NCBI GenBank assembly: GCA_039586815.1
Contig: JBDHJR010000010.1
Location: 17,559-81,558 of the forward strand
Origin: WVYX01 sp039586815
GTDB lineage: Bacteria; Gemmatimonadota; Gemmatimonadetes; Gemmatimonadales; GWC2-71-9
DNA length: 64,000 bases
Direction: 5' to 3'
Positions 43,645 through 53,500 of the stretch are shown here, piece by piece (position 1 is the first letter of the stretch; the number at the start of each line of letters is the position of its first letter). The position numbers were made by a program, and so were the translations under genes. The notes beneath the pieces are model-generated. The model did no database searches. It worked only from the letters and a program-made list of their open reading frames with translations, and was not told the DNA's origin.

Positions 43645-46306
43645 GGAGCTCTCAGCCCGCGGCGCAACCATTCGCGGCTCCGCGGTGCTGCGGGGTCTGG
43701 CCCGCAGGTTGCGGGAGTTGCTCGACCCGTTGCTCGTCGGCACTCCAGACATTCCCGCGGTGAAGCCGCGCCTCACGCAGGCCGGAGGGGCTTGCCCCCG
43801 CGACGGAACCCGCCTGACCTTCGATCCACAGAGCCCGCGGCGCCATCGCTGCCCGCGCTGCGGCGCACATCATGAGGGGGAGCCGCATGATCACGCGTGG
43901 CTCTGGCGCTATCACCTGTGGCTTTCGGAGCGCGCCATTCACCTCGCGCTGCTGGGAGGGCTGGAGGCCGACGATGCCCTGCAGCGCAAGGCCGCCGATG
44001 TAATAGCGGGGTACGCGCGGGTCTATCCAACGGTGCCCAACCGCGACAACGTGCTCGGGCCCACGCGGCTCTTCTTCTCCACCTACCTGGAATCGATCTG
44101 GCTGGTGCAGCTCGTGACCGCCGCCATGCTGTTGCGGCCCGAGGTGCTTGGCGGGACCCGAGCCGCCCTCGACCACGCCGTGCGCGAGTCGGCGCAGCTG
44201 ATCGGGTCGTTCGACGAAGGCTGGTCCAACAGGCAGGTGTGGAACAATGCCGCCCTGGCGGCGGCCGGCCTGTGGCTCGGCGAGGATCGGCTGGTGCAAC
44301 GAGCGGTCGCGGGACCGCACGGGCTGCGTGCACAGCTCGAGCAGGCCGTGTCGCCGGAGGGACTGTGGTTCGAGGGGGAGAACTACCACTTCTTCGCGCT
44401 GCGCGGCTTCCTCCTCGGAGCCGAGCTATTGCGCACGGCCGGCACCGACTTGTACGCCGACGGCGTAGTGGGATCGAACCTGCGAAACATGTACCTGTCG
44501 CCGCTCGACACGCTGCTGCCCGACCTCACGCTGCCAGCGCGCGGCGACGCGCCGTTCGGGGTCAGCGTGGTGCAGCACCGCTTCGCGGAGTTGTGGGAGG
44601 TAGGGCGAGCCCGAGTTGGCGACGCGCGACTCGAGGCACTGCTGGCGACGATCTACGACGCAGACGCACCGCAGGGTGGGGACCCGGGTGCGAGCGAGAT
44701 CGCCGAGCAGGAACAGAACCGGCCGCCGCAGCGGTTCTCGCGGGAGCAGCTCGGGTGGAAGGCGCTCTGCTGGATGCCGCCGGAGCCTCCCCAGAGCGAC
44801 CCTGCATGGACGCCCCAATCGAAACTCCTGGCCGCGCACGGCCTCGCGGTGCTGCGTGACCGAGGTGATCGCTACGTGAGCCTGGAGTGCGGCGGCACGC
44901 CCGGCGGTCACGGGCACCCCGACCTGCTGCACCTCTCGCTGTTTGCCGGTGGCCATGTGCTAGCCGATTTCGGAACGGGGTCGTACGTCACGCCCTCGTT
45001 GCACTGGTACCGCTCCGCGCTCGCCCACAACGCGCCCAGCTGCACCGGGCTTGGCCAGCTGTCGCGGGATGGGTGGTGCAACGCCTTCGAGATAGGTGAG
45101 CAGTGGTCGTGGTGTCGCGCGCGGGCGCGCGACCTGCTCGGCGAGGGAACCGAGGTCGAGCGCGCGGTCGTGCTGGGGCCGGACTACGTGCTCGACGTGG
45201 TAGATGTAGAGGTGGCTCCGGCGGATGTCGAAGTGGATCTACCGCTGCACCCGGTAGGCGGCTTCGCAGAGCTGGATGAGGTGAGCGTGCTGCAGCACCC
45301 CCTCGGGGTCCTCACGTGCGTGGGTGGTGCAGCCGGGTGTGATCTGTTGCTCGCCCCCCGCCCGGGCGAGACGGTGTTCACGGCGGTTGGTCCGGGGCCG
45401 CCCGACATGCGCTTCGCCGATGGTGCGCCGCTGCGCTTCCTGGTGCGGCGTGCGCCCGGAGCCGGCAGGTGGGCGCAGTGCTATGCGCTGCGCCCGGGCA
45501 CGGTGAAACAGCTGGCGGCTGAGAGAGACGCGGTGACCGTCGCTCATCCCGACGGCTCCATCGATCGCTTCGAGTTCACACCGGGCGGCGTACGCATTCT
45601 GGAGGCGAGTGGCGCGGTGCACGGTCTCGCCGGCTCGGTCGAGGAGCCGCCGCCGCCCGCACGACGCGAGGTGCGGCGACCGGTGATTCGGTGTCCCCTG
45701 CTGGCGGGGATACCCGAGCCGGCGAATTGGCCCGAGGCCTTGCCGCCCGAAGCCGTGGCACGCCTGGCCGAGCCGCACTACCGGCGCTCGGAGCTGCCCT
45801 ACGGTGCGGCCGGTACCTTCGCGGCGCAGGTGGCGGTGTTTGCCGTAGATTCGAGGGTGTGCTTCGCGGCCGACGTGACGAAACAGACACTGGCGCTGCG
45901 CGAAGCGGCGCCAGCCCTCGGTCTGGACAACGAAGCGGATGACATCCACGCAGACGGCGTGCAGCTCTATCTCGGTGACGCTGGGTGGGAAGGGTACGTG
46001 GCGCTGCCCGATCCGCACTCGGAACGGATGAGCATTCGTGAAGTGGCCGGAACGTCTGCAGATGCAGCGCGGTGCGAGGGCCGCTGGGCGAGAACCGACA
46101 CGGGATACACACTCGTGGTGACCGTCGACGTGGGGCGACCGCTGCACCGCGGAGACAGCGTGCTCGTTGGCATGGTGGTGAACGAGATGTACCCGGAGCG
46201 TGAGCGGCGGGCCGGCCAGCTCGCGCTGGGCGGAGGGGGCGGATGGGTGTACTTGCGGGGCGACCGAGAGTCACCCGCGACGGCTGTTACTGCGGAGGTG
46301 TCGTGA
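43625..46306 (+). CDS. Heparinase II/III-like polysaccharide lyase with C-terminal CBM9-like domain
   Basis: An 893-residue protein. A CPRDG...CPRCG segment (C57, C76, C79) near the N terminus suggests a small metal-binding ribbon. An alpha-toroid follows (about 90-330), with SNRQVWNNAALAAAGL and the catalytic-type ENYHFFALRG. Then comes the beta-sandwich with GGHGHPD (H429, H431) and LADFGTGSY, typical of Hepar_II_III proteins that cleave uronic-acid glycans. The last ~190 residues (FAAQVAVFAVDSRVC, DDIHADGVQLYLG) resemble a CBM9/DOMON-type sugar-binding sandwich. No signal peptide is clear at the ATG 43625. The start overlaps the kinase gene by 20 bases and has a GGGAGCGGGAGG-like purine tract. 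Confidence 0.88.
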   Translation: MLPRSPEELSARGATIRGSAVLRGLARRLRELLDPLLVGTPDIPAVKPRLTQAGGACPRDGTRLTFDPQSPRRHRCPRCGAHHEGEPHDHAWLWRYHLWLSERAIHLALLGGLEADDALQRKAADVIAGYARVYPTVPNRDNVLGPTRLFFSTYLESIWLVQLVTAAMLLRPEVLGGTRAALDHAVRESAQLIGSFDEGWSNRQVWNNAALAAAGLWLGEDRLVQRAVAGPHGLRAQLEQAVSPEGLWFEGENYHFFALRGFLLGAELLRTAGTDLYADGVVGSNLRNMYLSPLDTLLPDLTLPARGDAPFGVSVVQHRFAELWEVGRARVGDARLEALLATIYDADAPQGGDPGASEIAEQEQNRPPQRFSREQLGWKALCWMPPEPPQSDPAWTPQSKLLAAHGLAVLRDRGDRYVSLECGGTPGGHGHPDLLHLSLFAGGHVLADFGTGSYVTPSLHWYRSALAHNAPSCTGLGQLSRDGWCNAFEIGEQWSWCRARARDLLGEGTEVERAVVLGPDYVLDVVDVEVAPADVEVDLPLHPVGGFAELDEVSVLQHPLGVLTCVGGAAGCDLLLAPRPGETVFTAVGPGPPDMRFADGAPLRFLVRRAPGAGRWAQCYALRPGTVKQLAAERDAVTVAHPDGSIDRFEFTPGGVRILEASGAVHGLAGSVEEPPPPARREVRRPVIRCPLLAGIPEPANWPEALPPEAVARLAEPHYRRSELPYGAAGTFAAQVAVFAVDSRVCFAADVTKQTLALREAAPALGLDNEADDIHADGVQLYLGDAGWEGYVALPDPHSERMSIREVAGTSADAARCEGRWARTDTGYTLVVTVDVGRPLHRGDSVLVGMVVNEMYPERERRAGQLALGGGGGWVYLRGDRESPATAVTAEVS

Positions 46307-47028
46307 GCCTGGTGGTGGTGTTGGTGCGCACTCAGGATCTGGTGAACATCGCCGGCGTCGTGCGTGCGATGAAGAACTTTCAGCTCACCGAGCTGCGTCT
46401 GGTCGCGCCCGAGGAGTACGATACGCGCCGCATCGAGGGCATCGCGCACAAGTCGGGCGATTTGCTCAAGCGGGTGCAGATGTATGACGACCTCGATGGC
46501 GCACTGGCCGACTGCACCTACGTGGCGGGCATGACCGCACGGGAGCGCACGGCCAAGCGCAACATGTTGCGGCCGCGAGAGGCAGTTCCCGAGCTGCTGG
46601 AGCGCGCGGCAGCCGGCTGCGCCGCGCTGGTGCTGGGCCCGGAGGATCGCGGCCTGACCAACGAGGAGCTGGACCGCTGCCACCGCAGCGTCGCGATTCC
46701 CACCAATCCGGAATACAGCGCGCTCAACCTGGCGCAGGCGTTCACCCTCATGGCGTACGAGCTGCACCTGGCCCGTGGCGTGGCCTCTTTCAAGCAGCCG
46801 CGCAAGAGCGCACCGCCCGCCACCACGGAGCAGCTGGAGCAGCTCTTTCTGGATGCCGAAGCGGCGCTGCATGCCATCGAGTTCTTCAAGACGCGCAATC
46901 CGGCCAGCATCATGCGCACGCTGAGGGAGGTGGTGCACCGCACCCCGATGGACGCTCGCGAGGCCGCCCTGCTGCGGGCCATGTCAATCGAAGTGCTGCG
47001 CTACCTGGAGCGCATGGGGCTGAGATGA
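46303..47028 (+). CDS. SpoU/TrmH superfamily RNA 2'-O-methyltransferase (TrmJ-like)
   Basis: A 241-residue SPOUT methyltransferase resembling TrmJ, which methylates the ribose of tRNA nucleotide 32. Motifs are VRTQDLVNIAGVVRAMKNF at the N terminus, ALVLGPEDRGLTNEEL (motif 2) and IPTNPEYSALNLAQAF (motif 3, the SAM knot), plus a helical C-terminal extension as in TrmJ. The GTG at 46303 has GGAGG 6 bases before it and forms GTGA with the heparinase stop. A housekeeping RNA enzyme inside an apparent catabolic operon is unexpected. Confidence 0.9.
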   Translation: MSLVVVLVRTQDLVNIAGVVRAMKNFQLTELRLVAPEEYDTRRIEGIAHKSGDLLKRVQMYDDLDGALADCTYVAGMTARERTAKRNMLRPREAVPELLERAAAGCAALVLGPEDRGLTNEELDRCHRSVAIPTNPEYSALNLAQAFTLMAYELHLARGVASFKQPRKSAPPATTEQLEQLFLDAEAALHAIEFFKTRNPASIMRTLREVVHRTPMDAREAALLRAMSIEVLRYLERMGLR

Positions 47029-48179
47029 CGATCCCCGGTCACACCTCGACCGGCAGCAAGCGCCCCGAGGCCCTGTTCGGCGCGGACCACGGCGTCCCGC
47101 TACGCATGGTGCGAGCGGCGGGCTGCCGCCTGTGGGACGAGCACGGTGTGGAGTACCTGGACACGGTGATGGCACTCGGATCGGTGGCGCTCGGCTACGC
47201 CCACCCGCAGGTGGTAGCGGCGGTGGAGCGAGCGGTGCGAGACGGGGCGGTGGGATCGCTCGCGCCGGTAATCGAGGGCGAGGTCGCGGATCGTTTGTGC
47301 CATGCGCTGCCGGGTGTCGAAGCCGTGCGATTCCTCAAGACCGGCGCCGAGGCAGTGGCGGCCGCCGTGCGGCTGGCGCGCGTCGCCACCGGACGGGAGC
47401 ACGTCGTCACCTGCGGGTACCACGGCTGGCTCGACTGGTGTCAGGAGGAAGCGGGGGTTCCGGCCGCCGTGCGGGGCCTGCGACGCGCGGTGCCATTTGG
47501 AGACGTGCCGGCCCTGGAGGCCGCGGTGGCCCGGGCCGACCCGGTGGCGGCGGTAGTGATCGAGCCCGTGGTAGACGCCGCTCCGCCGGCGGGCTGGCTC
47601 GAGGCGGCTCGCCGCATCGCGACGTCTCACGGAGCGCTGCTCGTGTTCGACGAGCTCAAGACTGCGTTGCGCGTGACAGCCGGAAGCATGGCGGCGCAAT
47701 CCGGAGTCGCTCCCGATCTGACGGTGGTGGGTAAGGCCCTGGGGAACGGTCTTCCCATCGCAGCGGTGTGCGGCGGGCGCGACGTCATGGATGCGGCGTC
47801 ACGGACCTGGATCTCCTCCACGCTGGCGACCGAGTACGTGAGCCTGGCGGCGGCGCACGCGGTGCTCCAGGTGTACGAGCGGGATCCCGTGCTGCAGCAC
47901 CTGGAGCGGGTCGGTACGACACTGTTCGGCGCTCTGAGTCGGCTGGCGGAGCAACACCCGCGGCTGGCGCGCGGCGTATGCGGGCTGCCGCAGCTGTGCT
48001 ACCTCGACTTCGCGAGCGAGGAGATCTCGAGCCGGGTAGCGCGGGAGGCCGCGCGGCGCGGCCTGTTGTTCAAGCGCAACGCGTACAACTTCGTCTCGCT
48101 GGCGCACGGCGAGACCGAGATCGCGGCCGTAACGCAGCGGCTGGGGGAAGCCATGGAGGAGGTGACGCGCACGTGCTGA
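47025..48179 (+). CDS. Class III PLP-dependent aminotransferase (glutamate-1-semialdehyde aminotransferase-like)
   Basis: A 384-residue fold-type I aminotransferase. The PLP lysine is K237 in VVGKALGNGLP, with D209 (VFDELKTALR) contacting the pyridine nitrogen; the YHGW motif for phosphate stacking is CGYHGWLDW. It is ~45 residues shorter than HemL and lies far from haem genes, so a role on an amino sugar or an omega-amino acid in this operon is more likely than 5-aminolevulinate synthesis. ATGA overlap with the TrmJ-like gene; 7-base overlap with the amidohydrolase gene. Confidence 0.9.
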   Translation: MTIPGHTSTGSKRPEALFGADHGVPLRMVRAAGCRLWDEHGVEYLDTVMALGSVALGYAHPQVVAAVERAVRDGAVGSLAPVIEGEVADRLCHALPGVEAVRFLKTGAEAVAAAVRLARVATGREHVVTCGYHGWLDWCQEEAGVPAAVRGLRRAVPFGDVPALEAAVARADPVAAVVIEPVVDAAPPAGWLEAARRIATSHGALLVFDELKTALRVTAGSMAAQSGVAPDLTVVGKALGNGLPIAAVCGGRDVMDAASRTWISSTLATEYVSLAAAHAVLQVYERDPVLQHLERVGTTLFGALSRLAEQHPRLARGVCGLPQLCYLDFASEEISSRVAREAARRGLLFKRNAYNFVSLAHGETEIAAVTQRLGEAMEEVTRTC

Positions 48180-48979
48180 TAGACGTCCATGCCCACTTCT
48201 ACACCGAGCGATCAGGGCGCGCCGATTGGCGCAGCGTGAATGCGCGGCGCCTAGCCGCGGGTGAGCGGGTCGGTATCACGGCTCACGTGGCCTCCATCCT
48301 GGGAAGCTGGGGACACCGCTCGCCAACGTACTTCCCCTCACCGGCAGACGTCACGCACGCCAACGACGCGATGATGGAGCTGCAGCGCGCCCACCCCGGA
48401 TTGGTGTTCGGCTACTGCCTGGTGAACCCCAACTACACCGAGCACGCACTCGACGAGATCGAGCGCCGTCTCGATGCCGGAATGGTAGGCATCAAGCTGG
48501 CGGCGAGCCGCCGCGCCAACGATCCCCTGCTAGACCCCGTAGCCGGAGCCGCCATGGAACGGGGGGTGCCAATTCTGCACCACGTGTGGCAGCACCGCAG
48601 GCGGGATTGGCCAGGGCAGGAGGCGTCAGACGCCGCCGAGCTGGCCGAGCTGGCCGAGCGCCACCCCGGAACCCAGTTCATCCTGGCGCACCTCGGCGGG
48701 GGCGGCGACTGGAGCCACTCACTGCGCGTGCTGCGGGAGCACGGCAACGTGTGGATCGACCTCTCGGGCTCGGGAGTGGACACCGACATGATGCACCAGG
48801 CGCTGGAGGCCGTGGGACCGGCGCGCCTGCTGTGGGGGACCGACGTCACCATGGGCACGGGATGGGGCAAGCTGCGCTACTTGGAGTCTCTGGAGCTGGA
48901 GCGGCCCGACCTGGACCTGATTCGCTGCGGCAACGCGAGTGCGATCTTCCCCGAGGGAGCGTTTGATGGCGCTGACTGA
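48173..48979 (+). CDS. Amidohydrolase (ACMSD-like TIM barrel metal enzyme)
   Basis: A 268-residue amidohydrolase-2 family protein of the 2-amino-3-carboxymuconate-semialdehyde decarboxylase/gamma-resorcylate class. Metal ligands are readable: H6 and H8 (DVHAHF), H136/H137 (ILHHVWQH), H173 (ILAHLGGGG) and D224 (LWGTDVT). These enzymes decarboxylate or hydrolyse small acids, sometimes lactones. The GTG at 48173 follows a ggaggaggtg site and overlaps the aminotransferase stop. A paralogue without ligands follows directly, with a 14-base overlap. Confidence 0.88.
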   Translation: MLIDVHAHFYTERSGRADWRSVNARRLAAGERVGITAHVASILGSWGHRSPTYFPSPADVTHANDAMMELQRAHPGLVFGYCLVNPNYTEHALDEIERRLDAGMVGIKLAASRRANDPLLDPVAGAAMERGVPILHHVWQHRRRDWPGQEASDAAELAELAERHPGTQFILAHLGGGGDWSHSLRVLREHGNVWIDLSGSGVDTDMMHQALEAVGPARLLWGTDVTMGTGWGKLRYLESLELERPDLDLIRCGNASAIFPEGAFDGAD

Positions 48980-49754
48980 CGTCGCGACGTTCGTGGGGCA
49001 GTACCCCTACCGGCACCTGGAGCAGGCGGTCTCTACCGACTGGCTGCTGATGCAGATGGATCGGCTCGAGATCGCGCGGGCGTGGGTGGGCTACCTGCCC
49101 TCGATGCTGCACAAGGACCCGGCTCCGGCAAACGCCGCCCTCGCCGATCTGACCGCGCCGCACCACGATCGGCTGCTGCCCGCGCCAACGCTCCATCCGG
49201 GCCAGCCGCGGTTCGAGGACGATCTGAACGCCGCCATCGCGATGGGGGCGCCCGCGGTTCATCTATATCCACAGTACCAGGGGATGGACCCGGCTGGCGG
49301 AGAGATGCGTGTGGCGGCTGCGGCGCTGGCCGTGGCGGACATGCCGGCCGTGCTGACCGTGCGGCTCGAGGACACGCGGCAGCGCCATCCGGCCGACCTG
49401 TCGCCCGAGCTTCCCGCGGCAGCCGTGCGCGCCCTGATCCGCAGTGACGCGGAGCTGCATCTGCTGGTGCTCCATGCCGACCGCGCGTTCGTCGAGGAGG
49501 TCCACTTCGGCCTCACTCCGGACGAAGCCCGGAGGGTGCTGTGGGACATCTCCTGGCTCTGGGGCCCGCCGGAGGATCACTTGGGGATTCTGCTCGAGAC
49601 GGTGGGTCCCGAGCGGTTCATCTTCGGCACGGGGATGCCGCTGCGCGTGCCCGACGCCGCGGTGGCCAAGCTCGATCTGCTGGATCTGCCGGCCAGCCAG
49701 CGCGACGGCATCGAAGGCGGGAATCTGCAGCGCTGGCGGGGGCCAAGCGGGTAG
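48966..49754 (+). CDS. Metal-less amidohydrolase-like protein (predicted pseudoenzyme)
   Basis: A 262-residue protein with the same general plan as the amidohydrolase encoded just before it, but the ligand positions are lost: the N terminus reads DVATF instead of DVHAHF, the second histidine strand reads AVLTVRLED, and the closing motif reads FGTGMP where GTD is expected (G223). One histidine remains at LVLHAD (H170). It could be a non-catalytic partner or regulator of the true enzyme, or act without metal. The ATG at 48966 is preceded by gagggag. It is the last of seven overlapping genes. Confidence 0.82.
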   Translation: MALTDVATFVGQYPYRHLEQAVSTDWLLMQMDRLEIARAWVGYLPSMLHKDPAPANAALADLTAPHHDRLLPAPTLHPGQPRFEDDLNAAIAMGAPAVHLYPQYQGMDPAGGEMRVAAAALAVADMPAVLTVRLEDTRQRHPADLSPELPAAAVRALIRSDAELHLLVLHADRAFVEEVHFGLTPDEARRVLWDISWLWGPPEDHLGILLETVGPERFIFGTGMPLRVPDAAVAKLDLLDLPASQRDGIEGGNLQRWRGPSG

Positions 49755-49786
49755 CTGGAAGGACGGCAACGCCCCGGGAGGGCTGG

Positions 49787-49814
49787 TTGTGCAACGGTGG
49801 CCGGCGACTATCTT
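49787..49814 (+). promoter_or_regulatory. Candidate promoter upstream of the act operon
   Basis: TTGTGC (49787-49792) and TATCTT (49809-49814) are spaced by 16 bases, about 100 bases upstream of actA in the 159-bp gap. A possible terminator-like hairpin follows, so the site is only a candidate. Confidence 0.35.
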
Positions 49815-49820
49815 ACACGG

Positions 49821-49866
49821 CGGCCGCGACCGGATTCTCGTGCAGCACCCCTCAGCGGCCGTTTTT
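49821..49866 (+). terminator. Possible terminator of the preceding operon
   Basis: Seven-base arms cggccgc and gcggccg enclose a 27-base loop that itself holds a gtgc/gcac mini-stem, followed directly by five T residues. It would end the 41.0-49.8 kb operon just before actA. The long loop makes it weak. Confidence 0.35.
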
Positions 49867-49913
49867 CACGCATAGCGCCCCGCGACAACGGTCGGGGCTC
49901 GATACGGAGCGCC

Positions 49914-50498
49914 ATGAGCAAACGCGCCTCACTACTGGTCGTCGTACTCGGCGTCGTCGCCGTGGCCATACTCTTCGTCGTCACCAGCAGAGGCTCCGCG
50001 CAGGGTACAGAGGAGGGGGCCGCCTCGCAGATGAGCGCCTTCAAGGCCCCTGTTGACGTAGACACGACAGGTCTCCCAGGTCCCGTTCAGCCCATCTTCT
50101 ACCGGCACGACGTGCACGCAGGCGAGTACGAGATGGACTGCCGCTACTGTCACTTCGCAGCCGAGGTGAGCCCCAGCGCCGGCATGCCCACCGTCTCCAC
50201 CTGCATGGGGTGCCACATCCTCGCCGGCGCCGCGAACCCCGAGGTTCAGAAGCTCAGGGACTACTGGAACGAGCGGCGGCCCATCGAGTGGGTCGAGGTG
50301 CATCGCCTCGCACCGTTCGTGCGGTTTCCGCATCACCGCCACGTCAACTCCGACAAGGAGCTTGAGTGTCAAGACTGCCACGGTCCCATCCAGGAGATGC
50401 CCCAGGTCTATCAGTACGCATCGCTCAAGATGGGATGGTGCATCACCTGCCACGAGCAGGAAGAGGTCAGCACCGATTGCACCGTCTGTCACTACTAG
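49914..50498 (+). CDS. actA: Alternative complex III subunit ActA, pentahaem cytochrome c
   Basis: A 194-residue membrane-anchored multihaem cytochrome, the electron-output arm of alternative complex III (quinol:electron acceptor oxidoreductase). A single N-terminal span (about 5-24) is followed by five CxxCH haem sites at 76-80, 97-101, 152-156, 176-180 and 189-193, matching the five-haem ActA of known complexes. The ATG at 49914 has cggag just before it; the frame is open 39 codons upstream without a signal. It heads a six-gene operon whose members overlap or nearly touch. Confidence 0.93.
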   Translation: MSKRASLLVVVLGVVAVAILFVVTSRGSAQGTEEGAASQMSAFKAPVDVDTTGLPGPVQPIFYRHDVHAGEYEMDCRYCHFAAEVSPSAGMPTVSTCMGCHILAGAANPEVQKLRDYWNERRPIEWVEVHRLAPFVRFPHHRHVNSDKELECQDCHGPIQEMPQVYQYASLKMGWCITCHEQEEVSTDCTVCHY

Positions 50499-50531
50499 GC
50501 GGGCGACGAGGCGCTCACGCGTAGGGGACGG

Positions 50532-53500
50532 ATGGCGAACGGCAGCGAAGCCGAACTCAACGGCAACGGGATGAACCGCAGGCGGTTCCTCAAGGTCCTC
50601 GGCGCAGCCGGGGGCGGTGCCGCCGCGCTGTCCGGCTGCTCCGGCGACACCACCGACAAGCTCATCCCCTATCTGGTACCACCCCCCAACCAGATTCCCG
50701 GGATCGCAACCTGGTACGCCAGCACGTGCCGCGAGTGCCCCGCGGGCTGCGGCGTGCATGCCCGCGTGCGTGAAGGGCGCGTGGTCAAGGTGGAGGGCAA
50801 TCCGGAGAGCCCCCTGAACCGGGGGAGGCTCTGTGCGCGGGGCCAGGCGTCGCTGCAGGGTCTGTACAACCCCGATCGCATTCGGGGACCGATGGCCAAG
50901 AGCACTGGCGGCGAGTTCGAGCCGATAAGCTGGGACGACGCCATCGCGCGGGTGAGCGAGCGGTTGCAGGACGTGACCGGCGATCTGGTGCGGTTCGTCA
51001 CGGGAAACGAGGCGGGCACCTTCGACCGACTGGTGACGGAGTGGCTGACGGCGCTCGGCTCCACCGGCCGCGTGGTGTACGAGCCGTTCGGATACGAGGC
51101 GCTGCGACACGCGAGCCAGCAGGTGTTCGGCGTGGACCAGCTGCCGCGCTACGACTTTGGCGCGGCACGCTATGTGGTTTCGTTCGGCGCGGATTTCCTC
51201 GAGACGTGGCTGAGTCCGGTAGAGCAGGCCCGTGGGTTTGCGGAGGGCCACAGCTTCCGGGACGGTTCGATGGGGCGCTACGTGCACGTGGAGCCCCGCA
51301 TGAGCATGAGCGGGATGAGCGCGGACGAGTGGATCGCGCCGCGTCCCGGGTCGGAGGCGCTGCTGGCGCTGGCCATGGCCCACGTCATCGTGAACCAGCG
51401 GCTCGTGGCGCGCCCGACGGACACCTTCCGGGTGCAGCAGCTGCTCGACGCCCATGCGCCGGCCGACGTGGCCCAGCGCACTGGCGTCGCGGAAGAGACC
51501 ATCGAGCGGCTTGCGCGGGAGTTCGTCGCGCAGCCGAGCCTGGCGGCGGCCGGCGGAGTGGGAGCGCAGCACGAGCAGGCGCACGTGACGGCGGCCGCGG
51601 TGAACGTGCTGAACTACGTGGCGGGCAACGTTGGCCGGACGGTGACCTACGGCGCCGACCTCAATCCTGCCGGTTCCTCGAGTTACGCCGAGCTGGGCTC
51701 GCTGGTGCGCACCATGCGCAATGGCGGCGTCGGGGTGCTGTTCATTCACGGCGCCAACCCGGCGCACGCGGCCCCGGGGGGCACCGATTTCGCAGGGGCG
51801 ATGGAGCGGGTCGGATTCACCGTGAGCTTCGCACGCTTCTGGGACGAAACGGCGATCCACGCGGACCTGGTGCTACCCGATCACGATCCGCTCGAACAGT
51901 GGAACGACTTCGAGCCGCGGGCAGGAGTGTACGCCCTGCAGCAGCCCGTCATGCAGCCGGTGTTCGATACGCGACAGACGGGTGACGTACTGCTCGCCGT
52001 GGCCCAAGTGTTGGGCGGCCGCACGGGATCACGGCTCACGGCCCAGGGCTACAAAGAATACCTGATGCAGGGGTGGCAGCGCCTGCAGCGCCAGCTGCGG
52101 GACTTCCGGCCGTTCGACACGTTCTGGACGGAAGCGCTGCAGCACGGTGGTGTGTGGCGGGACGCGCCGACCCGCAACGTGCGGCTCGCGCGCTCGGTCG
52201 CGGACCTCCAGGATGCGGCGACGTGGTCGCCGCCGCAGGACGGCTTCACGCTCGTCGCGTACCCATCGCCCGTCCTGTACGACGGGCGCGGCGCCAACCG
52301 GCCGTGGCTGCAGGAGCTGCCGGACCCGGTGACCAAGATGACCTGGAGCACCTGGGTCGAGATTCATCCGGAGACGGCGGCGGAGCGCGACATTCACGAG
52401 GGTGACATCCTCGAGATCACGACCCCGGCGGGCACGGTGGAGGCGCCTGCGTACCTCTACCCGGGCCTGCGACGCGACGTGATTGCCATGCCGCTCGGTC
52501 AGGGGCACACCGTGTTCGGGCGCTACGCCGAGGGGCGGGGCGCCAACGTATACGGGCTGCTGTCCACCGACGTCACCGAGTTCGGGGGCTTCTCGCACTA
52601 CAACGCGGCCGGCCTGCGCCATACGGGCAGGCACGAGTACGTCCCCAAGACCGAGGGCAAGTCGCGGCAGATGGGGAGGGGAATCGCGCAGGCCGTGACG
52701 CTCGCGGCGCTGCAGGGCGGCGAACATGGTGAGGAACACGGAGCGCACGCCGCGCCGGTGCCGGAGCACATCGAAGAGCTGCTGGACGAGGTGCAGGAAG
52801 CGCAGCGCGCCGACACGAAGCACGGAGACTATGCCGGAGACATGCCTCGCTGGGCGCTGGCCGTGGATCTCTCCAAGTGCACGGGATGCAGCGCCTGCGT
52901 CACGGCGTGCCACGCGGAGAACAACATCCCGACCGTAGGGCCGGAGCTGGTGCGGCGCGGCCGCGAGATGTCGTGGATCCGCATCGAGCGGTACTTCGAG
53001 GGCGGGGAGCACGGCGAACCGCTGGAGTCGCGCTTCCTTCCGATGATGTGCCAGCAGTGCGGCAACGCTCCGTGCGAGCCGGTGTGTCCCGTGTTCGCCG
53101 CGTATCAGACGCCCGATGGGCTCAACGGGCAGGTCTACAACCGCTGCGTGGGAACGCGGTACTGCTCCAACAACTGCCCATACAAGGTGCGGGTGTTCAA
53201 CTGGTTCGACCACCAGGAGGAGAACGATCCGGCATTCGCGTTCCCCGACCCGTTGCACTGGCTGCTCAATCCGGATGTGACGGTGCGCGCCAAGGGTGTG
53301 ATGGAGAAGTGCACGTTCTGCGTGCAGCGGATCCGCGGCAAGCAGGACGAGGTCCAGCTCGCGGGGCGCGAGCTGGTGGACGGTGAGATCGTTACGGCCT
53401 GCCAGCAGACCTGCCCGTCCGACGCGATCGTATTCGGCGATCTGAACGATCCGAGCTCTCGTGTGCATCAGTTGTCGGGCGACGAGCGGAGCTATCACGT

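Noticed and set aside
47025..48179. HemL (haem biosynthesis) assignment of the aminotransferase
   Set aside because: Shorter than HemL and not near other haem genes; only superfamily membership is supported.
49932..51860. Long minus-strand open frame of 642 codons across actA and actB
   Set aside because: It is antisense to haem- and cluster-bearing genes, is His/Arg/Pro-rich with no domain pattern, and is typical of GC-rich shadow frames.
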